Position numbers and translations under genes: made by a program. The notes beneath the pieces are model-generated. The model ran no database searches, was not told where the DNA came from, and was given only the letters and a program-made list of their open reading frames with translations. DNA of 64,000 nt from Girardinichthys multiradiatus (lineage: Eukaryota > Chordata > Actinopteri > Cyprinodontiformes > Goodeidae): NCBI RefSeq assembly GCF_021462225.1, contig NC_061811.1, forward strand, positions 7,837,663 to 7,901,662, written 5' to 3'. Positions 32,261-41,345 of this stretch are shown one piece after another; the stretch's first letter is position 1, and every line of letters starts with the position of its first letter.

Positions 32261-33667
32261 CATGGTTGACACGCCTCTTCAACATTGTGTGGCGGTCGGG
32301 GACAGTGCCTCTGGACTGGCAGACTGGGGTGGTGGTCCCCCTTCATAAGAAGGGTGACCGGAGAGTGTGTTCCAACTACAGGGGGATCACACTCCTCAGC
32401 CTCCCTGGTAAGGCCTACGCCAGGGTATTGGAGAGGAGAGTCCGGCTGATAGTCAAACCCCGGCTTCAGGAGGAGAAGTGTGGTTTTCGTCCCGGCCGTG
32501 GAACACTGGACCAGCTCTATACCCTCTACAGGGTACTCGAGGGTTCATGGGAGTTTTGCCCAACCGGTTCACATGTGTTTTGTGGACCTGGAGAAAGCAT
32601 TCAACTGTGTCCCTCGTGATGCCCTGTGGGGGGTGCTCCAGGAGTATGGAATCGGGGGCCCTTTACTAGGGGCCATCCAGTCTCTGTACAAGCGGAGCAG
32701 GAGTTTGGTCCGCATTGCTGGCACTAAGTTGGACCTGTTCCCGGTGCATGTTGGACTCCGGCAGGGCTGCCCTTTGTCACCGGTCCTGTTCATAACTTTT
32801 ATGGACAGGATTTCTAGACGCAGCCAAGGGCCGGGGGGGGGTCTGGTTTGGGGACCAGAGGATTTCGTCTCTTCTTTTTGCAGATGACGTGGTCCTGCAA
32901 AGACCTACAGCATGCGCTGGAGCGGTTTGCAGCCGAGTGTGAAGCGGCAAGGATGAAAATCAGCTCCTCCAAGTCCGAGGCCATGGTTCTCGACCGGAAA
33001 AGGGTGGGATGTCCTCTTCAGGTTGGAGGGGAGTTCCTGCCTCAAGTGGAGGAGTTTAAGTATCTCGGGGTCTTGTTCACGAGTGAGGGAAGAATGGAGC
33101 GGGAGATCGACAGACGGATCGGTGCGGCTGCCACAGTAATGGGGGCGCTGTGCCGGTCCGTTGTGGTGAAGAGAGAGCTGAGCCGAAAAGTGAAGCTCTC
33201 GATTTACCGGTCGGTCTACGTTCCTACCCTCACCTATGGCCATGAACTTTGGGTCATGACTGAAAGAACGAGATCCCGGATACAAGCGGCTGAAATGAGC
33301 TTCCTCCGTAGGGTGGCCAGGTACTCCTTTAGATATAGGGTGAGGAGCTCGGCCATCCGGGAGCGACTCGGAGTAGAGCCGCTGTTCCTCCACATCGAGA
33401 GGAGCCAGTTGAGGTGGCTCGGGCATCTATACCGGATGCCTCCTGGACGTCTTCCTCGAGAGGTGTTCCAGGCACGTCCCACCGGGAGGAGGCCCAGGGG
33501 ATGGCCCAGGACACGCTGGAGGGACTATGTCTCTCGGCTGGCCTGGGAACGCCTTGGTCTCCACCCGGAGGAGCTGGAGGAGGTGTCTGGGGAGAGGGAC
33601 GTCTGGGCATCTCTGCTGAATCTGCTGCCCCCGCGACCTGGTCCCGGATAAAGCGGAAGACAACGAC
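32261..33667 (+). pseudogene. RTE-like LINE, copy 2, 5' truncated, 16-bp target duplication
   Basis: Flanked by GATGGGTACAAGGACC at 32245-32260 and 33668-33683. It encodes the reverse transcriptase from LFNIVWRSGTVPLDWQTGVV and SNYRGITLLSLPGKAYARVL through CFVDLEKAFNCVPRD (motif A), GLRQGCPLSPVLFITFMDRI (motif B), a damaged LLFADDVV motif, KSEAMVLDRK, FKYLGVLFTSEGRME, then the C-terminal YGHELWVMTERTRSRIQAAE, FLRRVARYSFRYRVRSSAIR and GRRPRGWPRTRWRDYVSRLA blocks. Frame is broken by a +1 insertion near 32552 (extra T compared with copy 1), a +1 in the poly-G near 32832, and a 14-bp net loss near 32899. RTE/BovB-type assignment is by the C-terminal pattern and is moderate. Confidence 0.9.
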
Positions 33668-33683
33668 GATGGGTACAAGGACC

Positions 33684-34984
33684 ATGGCTGTGGCTGGTTA
33701 CAATTAGAACCAGCATCAGCCAGAGCAGAATGGATTTTCTTTTCTCATGGAACAATTTTCTGCAAACAAACCTGTATGTCCGGCTACAACAAGGCTGCAA
33801 GTCCATTTTGTCAGACCTTGATTTCAAGCTTTCAGATTACAGGTCACACATGATATTTTCATTTCCTTTCTCTTCCATAAAGGTCATACTGTGAGTGCTT
33901 GCACATGCAGTGGAGTCTGCCAATCCTCTGAAAGTCCTGTTAAGTGGCCTGTTTTAACAGTACCACAAGCAGTTCTTGGAGCTCTTTGCCTCAACCATTT
34001 TTGTCAAGTATCATATTGTAAATAAGCAGCTGAAACAATTTTTGTCTTTATGGCTTTTTTTGGTTGGAATCATTTACTTTGATTTCCTGGCAGAGTTTCA
34101 GGCTATTTTGCTAATTGTTCATGGCAGTGGTAAGATATTTTTATAGGTGATGTGGCTAATAGCCCAGGGCTGCAGTATGTTAGGGATGGCACAATTTTTT
34201 TACTAGCCACAGAATAAGGTTTCCAGGCCTTATTTGCCAGGTCAATAAATAATTGGTGTTCCCCTGTGCTGTCCAACATTAAACCAGAGTAAGTATCAGA
34301 TTGTAAGCTTCTGAGTCAGGGATGAGTTAAAGGGCAATTTCAAAAATATTTAAAGAACCAGGATCACGTTTGGTTCAAAATATAATTTCAAAATTCTTAA
34401 ACTTATCAAACATTAACTGCATTAAAAAAACTAAAGTTCTTCAAAACACATTTTCAAAGTAGTTACCCATTTTCTCCATCTCTGGAAAAAAAATTACAGC
34501 ACTGCATTTGAGTTTGTTTCTCTGATTTTGCTACTTTTAGGTATGTGTTTGAGTGAAATTATCATTTATGTTTTATTATGTAAAGTGCTCCTTGTCCCAA
34601 ATTCCAAATGAAATGTACATTTGAGGAGTCATTTATAGAAAAATAAACAAGTACTCAAAAACAACAGTGCAGAATTTTCACATCTCAAATAATGTAAGGA
34701 AAATATGTTCGCATTAATTTTTTAACAACACAATGTTAGTGAACATTTGATCACCTAAGGACTTTCTCATTAGCTAGAATAAGATGTGCTTCAATTAAGA
34801 AGAATGAATAGAGTCAAATTAACAATAGTAGCAGTGTAATTAAACAGTGAGTAAAGCTCAAAATATTTTTTTCCATACACACAAATACAATAGAAAAATA
34901 TGAAGAAAAACATGATCAAATTTATTGTTAATTTGTTTTTTTTACTGTATAACCTGAAACATAGTGAAGGTTTAGCTTTCCACT
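33684..34984. other. Non-coding stretch, no gene seen
   Basis: The part at 33900-34310 is unique-looking with no repeat hallmarks; the rest is AT-rich. No ORF of note. Confidence 0.45.
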
Positions 34985-35225
34985 CAATATGTAGTTGTAC
35001 AACCACTGTTTCTGACAACTTGTGACACCTGTACAGGTATTTCATTCAGCACAGGGCAATCAGACTACATTCCTCTGTTCATCTGCACTTCTGAACCTCA
35101 GAAATAGGATGTTTGATGTCACTGCACAAGTTTTCTTTTGTATTACAGTCGGGGGTTTGGGCTGGCCACTCCATAATGTTAATCCTATTGGTCCCATGAC
35201 CCAAGATGCGGACCTTGCTGATTCA
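34985..35225 (-). pseudogene. Possible Tc1-like fossil interrupted by an LTR
   Basis: AGGATGTTTGATGTCACTGC, GGGTTTGGGCTGGCCACTCC and AATGTTAATC resemble, from memory, the antisense strand of Tc1-like elements. No clear catalytic motif remains. It ends at the left target duplication of the LTR at 35231. Confidence 0.4.
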
Positions 35226-35230
35226 GTTAC

Positions 35231-36137
35231 TGTCATGTTCTGTGGTAGAGTAGGACTGAAGTGCAGAAGAGAAAACATGACTCTCATAATAAATATAAAA
35301 ATTAAAGAATGTCCAGTTGGACCCAGAATGTCAGGTGAACCGAGCCACACATGGCAAAAAAGCAAGGCAACAAGAAGACAGATGATCAGGGATGGCAGCA
35401 AAAGGACAACAGAAGAATTTGACAAGTAGGTAAAGAAACTGACTGGCTCTTAACAGCTGGGCAGGTGATTGAATGACATGAGAACCAGCCAGGTGAGACT
35501 AATCAGTGTGCAGAGCAGCTAGGTCAGGGATTAAACGGAAGAGATGAGGGAAATAATGCAGAAAAGGGACACATAGGGACCTAACAGGACACAAAATGAA
35601 TCCAACAAAACCGAAAACTAGCACTAGCATTAAATTTAATTAAAACCCATGCATAAAATAATCCAAAAAAGTGCTACGAATCTCAGTACAAAGGAATAAA
35701 CTGGGTCTGGAACAATATAAGTGACACGAATGATTGTCCCCATTGGGAAATTATTTGCAGTATGTCCACATGTCAAAGTTTGATCAGCCAGCATCAACAA
35801 CGTGCGATAATACAACCAGCAGCACTTATGATTTTATGTTTTAAAGCATGACAATAACAGTAGATTCGATGTCTACTGGTCATCAATTCAGGCCTGAGGG
35901 AAGCAGGTGAAAATCTCTAAAGAGAAAATGTTCTGAACATAACACAACAGAAGTCGTCTTCCTCAGAACCTACTCGTTATAAAAGTCCACAGGCTGGACC
36001 TGAGTCCTCACCAGATCCTACCAGACACACCAGGTTACCCAGTCTGGTTTTATTGGGCAGAGGAAGATTAAGTACCAGACACAATACTAAAGAAAAAAAC
36101 CTTTATAAAAAAAAACAGCGATTCAATAATTATGACA
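35231..36137. mobile_element. Solo LTR-like unit, 907 bp, perfect 5-bp target duplication
   Basis: Begins TGTCATGTTCTG and ends AATTATGACA (TG...CA, inverted TGTCAT/ATGACA) and is flanked by GTTAC at 35226-35230 and 36138-36142. A TATAAAAG box at about 35979-35986 on the plus strand would fit a U3 promoter if the unit reads left to right. No gag or pol sequence is beside it. Overlapping ORFs (35022-35429 plus, 35060-35425 minus) cross its left border and carry no motifs. Confidence 0.8.
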
Positions 36138-36142
36138 GTTAC

Positions 36143-36659
36143 ACAGAATCAGCAACATGCATGTAATGACAGTTGGATCTGTGGTATCACACTACTACAC
36201 CTAATGAAATATTTGCCATGTAGAAGTATAATTTCTACCCAGAATCGTGACTAATCTGGTTTGTAATGTTGGATTGGTAGTATTTTGAACATCTGTAACG
36301 CTACCACTCCATATATATTATTCAGCTATTTTTTTTAGATGTCAGTTCATTTGCCATTCAAGCAAGAACCACCACTTGCTGCCAGCCTTTGAAGGATCAG
36401 AGCTCATCTTTAAAATACATTCCTGTGGAGCACGACTCTTGTTAATAAGCCACAGAGTTAAAAGCTTGAGCTCTTAAGGAGTCGCATGTGAGCTTTATTT
36501 AGATCTTAGTCCTATAAAAACACAGTTATGTTTACAGGCTACTCTCATTATGATCAAAATAAAACTGTTAATTTCAACCTTCCGGTTTGTTTTTAGATGA
36601 TCTCATTTCCTAATCAAATAAATCTGTGCAATATTCCTTTTAAATTTGAGCCAAATTTT
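36143..36659. other. Non-coding spacer before the CpG-rich block
   Basis: No ORF or repeat recognised. Confidence 0.5.
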
Positions 36660-36839
36660 GATTAGTTTTATGATCTGCTCCTGATCTAGCGGCAGGAGCG
36701 CTCTCCTCAGAGACCAAAAACTGCGCATGAACGCACATCCTGTCAGCGGGCATGCGAACACCAGAACAGCTCCGGTACCGGGACTGAGGAGCCCCTCAGG
36801 CACGGTGACTAACTGAGACGGGGGTAGAGGGGGAGGGTT

Positions 36840-36968
36840 ATGGTTCTGTCGTCACTGGGAGCTGCAGCAGCAGCAGCATCAGCATCAGTGGAGAACAGCA
36901 ATATTGCGCAACTTGGAGAAATAACTCCACAGTCCGTCCGGAGGAGCGCGCAAGTGTTCGTCTGCTGA
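36840..36968 (+). other. Possible upstream ORF of 42 codons in the presumed 5' UTR
   Basis: ATG at 36840 opens MVLSSLGAAAAAASASVENS and closes at TGA 36966-36968, 87 bases before the candidate main ATG, and in the same frame. It contains the CAG/CAT-coded Ala/Ser run. It could limit translation of the downstream ORF if both lie on one transcript. Confidence 0.35.
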
Positions 36969-37055
36969 GGCGCGTCCAGGTCCGGGCTTTGATGAGGGAG
37001 TGATTGAACCAGGACCACCCCTCGCTGACGCTGTGCAGCCGAAAACAGGAAAGTC

Positions 37056-37098
37056 ATGGATTTTAGGAGAAAACATCTCCCCGTCGTCATTTTGTTAA
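37056..37098 (+). CDS. Candidate first coding exon of an unidentified host gene (signal-peptide start)
   Basis: ATG at 37056 has G at -3 and G at +4, a strong initiation context. The exon encodes MDFRRKHLPVVILL and ends one base into the next codon at A|GTAAGT (37098/37099), a near-perfect splice donor. Basic residues followed by PVVILL look like the start of a cleavable signal peptide, so a secreted or membrane protein is likely. The remaining exons must lie far to the right or outside the window; none was recognised. I cannot name the gene. The alternative is a chance ATG and donor in a CpG-rich block. Confidence 0.45.
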
Positions 37099-37100
37099 GT

Positions 37101-38659
37101 AAGTAGTCATTTTATTGGTTACTTTTAGGAGATTTACTGCAGGGGACCAAAGTTTTCTATTTCTTTTTACTATTTTCAGCTTTGAAGTTAATGATTTTGT
37201 GCATATGCGCTGCGTTTTTATTCACTCACTGCTGCTGTTTCGCGCTGGCTCCTCAGTGCGGTCCCGTGTTGTGACCGAGCCTGTTGCAGCGTGATTGCAT
37301 CCCTTTCAAAGCCACGGACCACACATTTCTCACCCCGGTTTCCACGCACACATCTCCACTAGGGGAAAAATAAAAATAAAAAATAGATGGCATCTGTGTA
37401 GCAGTCATTTTCTCAAGAGGCGTACTTGAAGAAATTTGATTTACATTCATTTACACTGCAGCGGGGGACAAGACTTGGCACGAAAACTGCTTTCCTGACA
37501 GTGAGCAGAATGACTTCCATAAAACACGCCGCTGTTGGGTTTGTTTGGACTAAACAAAGAAATCTGACTTCAGCTTAGAGAGGAAGACAGTAAATTGTGT
37601 CTTAATAAACCTAAGTGAAAATGGTAGTTTTTTAAATTTTTTTATTAACAACTAATTTTCACAGTTTACATGTGGTTTATCACGTTTTTACATGCATGTT
37701 GTCATATCAATGGTTTGAGTGTAAATAATCAGGAGAGACTGACACCAGAGCATATTTATAAGTCATTATTTCAGAGATGGTTTCTCTTCTGATTTAATTT
37801 CTATGAACTTCTTCATCCAGCACATTAGATGAGTTATCTGATGGTTTTATTCACAATAAATATATAAAACATTTCTTATTTCTTGCTTTACTTATATTTG
37901 AGAGATTCTAATGTGGGCCGTTGATTCAACCTTTCCCCCCTCCTGTTTAACAAGACCCCAGTTTTTCTTTAACAAGCAGGACACATGCAGGCAACTTCTG
38001 AGGTCACAGTGACTGGATCACTGGAAGTGGTTCTTACCGCAGTCAGTCACTTAAAAGTGTCGAGGGTGAGCTTTGCCAAATTTCACAGCATCAAGTCATT
38101 TCTTCCTCTCTGTCCAAGTCCTGCAGCATGCAGCACAGACTGGGAAATGTTTTCCATTTCCAACTAACACTTAAGGAATCCCTGTGCTGTGTATTTATGT
38201 TTTAAAGTCACAAAATGTTCTATTTGAAATTTTCTACATAAGCTTATTTTTCTATTAGCTGAATGACTACATGTTTATAAGGAAAACAACAGCGGTTAAT
38301 GCTGACTGTAAAGAATGCATCATTCTGATTGTCTTTGAAGTTGGATTTTGGATTTGGGAATGACGTCACAGTAGCAGGTCAAAAAGAACTGTGGGATTTG
38401 TTTACCGTTATATGATAATTGACAATTAAAATCTACCTTTTCCATTCAAACACTACATGTTCATGTTCACAAATACGGTTTTGCATGTCCAGAGTCCAGA
38501 TCCAGATTTGCATTCATACATATTTAAGAAAATTTAAAATACAAACAATTATACCAGATTTAACTGGATGCACAACTTTTAAAAAGTTCTGTCAAAACAT
38601 CTGCAATTGTCTCGTTAGACTTTTCCAAAAGTCTTGAAGTTCATCAAGATATTTTATTG
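37101..38659. other. Probable intron 1 of the candidate gene; non-coding
   Basis: No coding exon recognised. A consensus cAMP-response element TGACGTCA occurs at 38361-38368. ORFs are short and lack motifs. Confidence 0.4.
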
Positions 38660-38946
38660 GCAAACGTGAAATGAGCCTTTGTGTTTTTTGGGGTCAGCAG
38701 TGGTTTAGGCTTTTGAACTCTCTCATTGATGTCATTTTTGCCCAGTCTCTCTTTCTTGATGTTGAACCTTGAACTCTGACCTTAAGTGAGGCTTGCAGTG
38801 CTTTAGATGTTGTTCTGTGTTGTTTTTTGACCTCCTGGATAAGCCAATGTGCTCTTGGAGTAATTTGATAGACTGACCATTCCTGGGAAGGTTCCCCACT
38901 GTTCCATATTTTCTTTATTTGTAGATAATGTCCCTCACTGTGGTTC
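38660..38946 (-). pseudogene. Tc1-like fossil, split by the LTR-like unit at 38947
   Basis: The plus strand shows GAACTCTGACCTTAAGTGAGG, GACCTCCTGGATAAGCC and TTCCTGGGAAGGTTCCCCACTG; the same blocks in the same order occur at 52430-52570 in the minus-strand Tc1 fossil there. The fossil resumes after 40780 with ACTGGGAGCCCAAAACC, so the LTR-like unit was inserted into it. No intact frame remains. Confidence 0.7.
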
Positions 38947-40780
38947 TGTCAGGATCTGCCATTTTGGACTTTGTTTTGGTTTTGTGTTTGTTTTGACTTA
39001 GCAGTTTATTTGGGTTTATTTACTCCTGCATTGTGCTTAGTTTTGTTAGTTCTTCCTCCTGGCCTTAGACTCCTTTGTGTTATTATTTAACCAGTACTTG
39101 TTCCCCTTAATGTTTTTATTATTTTTTTTTTTCTTGCTCTGCTCTTGGTGGAGGACGCACGTGTTTTCTCTCCCTCCCTCTTGCCTGCTTCTGCATCTGC
39201 TTTTGTCTGTGTTTTTCTCAGAGCCTCGCTTTGCATATCCTCCAAACTTGTAAATGATAGATTTGGTCAGCTGGACTCTCAACGTAATTGATTGAATTTT
39301 TTCGACGGGAAGACAGGGTAAAGGAGAACCCTCCTGCCCAGCCGGTACATTCTTCTCTGGATACACAATGGATTCCTGGCAGCAGTGGAAGCTTGTGTGC
39401 TTGACTACAATGTCGGTTGAGGACGCAGAAGACGTTTATATATTTGGATTTTTGATTACAGGATTTCTGCTTTTTGGAGCCGGTGGTTACCTGACTTATC
39501 GAGTGAGTAGCAAAACGTGGGCAGCTGTTCAAAGCATCCCAAAGCTGCCTGCGATGCTGGATGGAATCTGCAGAGCGATCAATGCTCAGACTGAATTGTT
39601 AAGAGAGCTAAGCTGCAAGCTGGATACGGTTCTTGAACAGAATCGTAGCCTGGAAGCGGCTTTTGGAATCAGAGGTCAAAGGATTTAATCATGGAGAAGG
39701 TTGTTCGCTCCAGAACTGCAGGAAAGTCCCAGAAATGTGGATAGTTGGATTCGCAATTGAAAGATAACAGTAAAAACTCTTAAAGTGGTTGGAAATCCAC
39801 ACAACTGCTTGAACCACAACATTTATTGTTTTTCTAAATCTGGCGCCCCAACGTGGCCTTGGCAACGTCTGCTAAGTGGCTATCGACAAAGTATCTCCTG
39901 GATGTTATGTAAACATGGCGCTCTTTCCCAGCACCCCCCTACCAGCTGTGACCCAGATAAGACTTTACGGCCGATTGAGAAAACGTCCATCTCTCTCCTC
40001 AAGAACAATGGCGCTCTATCTGTGACAGTCTAATTCTTGCACACACAATCACAGTTATATATTTGCACCCCCAGGATTCCACCGCACTCTTGCAAAATAT
40101 TTTCTCCTTGTGTTGCTTAGCCCTGCACCTGATTGCGTGATTTCATTACTGTTTCATATATTTTTAGTTTTATCAGAAGGATTACCAGCGAAGACCAAAC
40201 ATTACTAGTAATTTGGACTTTAGCTGCTCTTACACCAATGACCCAGCTTTCTTAGTTAGACTACAATGGACTGTTATTACTTAGTTCAACTTCAGTACCA
40301 GTAAAAGCAATATATTATTAGCACCTGAAAATGTGGATTAAAGCTGTTTTGTACCAGTGACTCAGCTTCCTTAGTTAGAATTCAGTGGAATGATGAGACT
40401 ATCAATATTATCATCTTCTTTTAGCATAAGATGCTTTATTATTAAGAGTGGCTCGGAACCAATTTCTACCAGTAAACCTGGAAGGATTATTAATTATTAT
40501 TACTCCCAAGGATTATTAATATCATAATACCATTCACCTTCCCTGTATATAAGCTTACCGGTTTCATTTGTGCCCCGTCGCCTCGTTCTGCCAGATACCT
40601 GCTATCGCCTGTCATGCTCCTGGTCTGTTTCCAGTTCAGCTCCTGTAAGTTTCTGTTCAACTTGTCTACTGTTCCTGAATTCCTGGCTGGGCATCCTGCA
40701 TTGCTAGTCTCCAAATAAATATAGAACAAAACCCGAGTATCTTCCTGCAAGCTGGTCCGACCCCAAAGCCATTCTTGACA
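38947..40780 (+). mobile_element. LTR-like unit, 1834 bp, carrying a membrane-protein ORF
   Basis: Starts TGTCAGGATCTG, ends ATTCTTGACA, flanked by GGTTC at 38942-38946 and 40781-40785. The host Tc1 fossil reads continuously when the unit and one GGTTC are removed, confirming the borders. The first 12 bases are identical to the LTR at 9014. A TATA-like TGTATATAAGC at about 40541-40551 and AATAAA near 40714 lie in the last 250 bp, as in a U3-R-U5 layout. The unit is about three times longer than the 9014 LTR; the excess (roughly 39135-40300) contains the ORF 39368-39688 and sequence shared with 15750-16440, so either another element inserted into U3 or the ORF belongs to U3. Confidence 0.75.
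39368..39688 (+). CDS. Small membrane protein of an unrecognised mobile element, copy 2 (106 codons)
   Basis: The protein has a short polar N-terminus (MDSWQQWKLV, SVEDAEDV), one hydrophobic segment at about residues 23-44 (VYIFGFLITGFLLFGAGGYL), then a predicted amphipathic, coiled-coil-prone helix (ICRAINAQTELLRELSCKLD) and ends EQNRSLEAAFGIRGQRI. Hand alignment with copy 1 (15750 onward) covers 58 codons from GFLLFG to DTVL with no indel and about 60% identical residues, the TM segment and the AIN.QTE.LREL block being best kept. The ATG context is ACAATGG. No function is known to me. The preceding 200 bp hold pyrimidine-rich, 5' UTR-like sequence. A single-pass membrane protein with a cytosolic oligomerising helix is the simplest reading; alternatively the ORF is incidental to a non-coding repeat. 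Confidence 0.55.
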   Translation: MDSWQQWKLVCLTTMSVEDAEDVYIFGFLITGFLLFGAGGYLTYRVSSKTWAAVQSIPKLPAMLDGICRAINAQTELLRELSCKLDTVLEQNRSLEAAFGIRGQRI

Positions 40781-40785
40781 GGTTC

Positions 40786-41164
40786 ACTGGGAGCCCAAAA
40801 CCTCAGGGACTCCAGTTAGCTGATATCTTAGAAACAAAATCAGTAGCTCTGCTTCTAGGTTGGTTTAGATAGGTTGTTTTTTTTTTTAAACATATGGGGC
40901 CAAATGGTGCTGTATGTTCAATATTTCTTGTGACCTTAATTTTTATAGTGCATTTTTACATATATCTGACTTCACAAAGCATTGTCCTTGGCACAAACAG
41001 CAATGTGCACAAGTCAGACATTTTTGGAATGTGATGTTTTGGTACTTTGTTGTTTAATGGATTTTTCATCATATTTTATCATTTGTGTCACCATAATGAT
41101 GAAAATAAAAAACAAGCTCTGTTCGGTGTAAGTTTGGTTTTGGACTAGATATAATAAAATGCAC
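40786..41164. other. Right remnant of the Tc1 fossil, then non-coding DNA
   Basis: ACTGGGAGCCCAAAACCTC is the continuation of the fossil at 38660-38946. Beyond about 40850 nothing was recognised. Confidence 0.45.
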
Positions 41165-41345
41165 TGTCCTGTAACTGATGGGTTGCTGGTTGGAGCTCCC
41201 ACTCTGTCCATCTCAGTCAGTGTATCCTTGGGCAAGACACGTCACCTACTTTGGCTGCTGATGGTGATCAGAGGGCCCGTTGGCACCTGAGTATGGCAGC
41301 CTTGCTTCTGTTAGTCTGCACCAGGGCAGCTGTGGCTGCAATATA
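41165..41345 (+). mobile_element. tRNA-derived SINE interrupted by Tc1 copy C
   Basis: Head GTCCTGTAACTGATGGGTTGCTGG with a B-box-like GGTTGGAGCTCCC, then CCTTGGGCAAGACACGTCACC as in the SINE at 15538, and CACCAGGGCAGCTGTGGCTGC before the Tc1 insertion. A continuation (TAGCTTAAGAAATG, about 42956-43000) follows the Tc1 copy but decays quickly. Confidence 0.6.

Larger units (their letters stand above)
36660..37340 (+). promoter_or_regulatory. CpG-rich block, probable host-gene promoter and first exon
   Basis: CpG dinucleotides are clearly denser here (for example GAGCGCTC, CTGCGCATGAACGCAC, GGAGGAGCGCGCAAG, AGGCGCGTCCAGG) than in the surrounding AT-rich sequence, and the block shows no transposon hallmarks. 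No TATA box is apparent upstream of the ATG at 37056. CAGCAGCAGCAGCATCAGCATCAG lies in the presumed 5' UTR. Together with the exon at 37056-37098, this is the only convincing signature of a host gene start. Confidence 0.55.
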
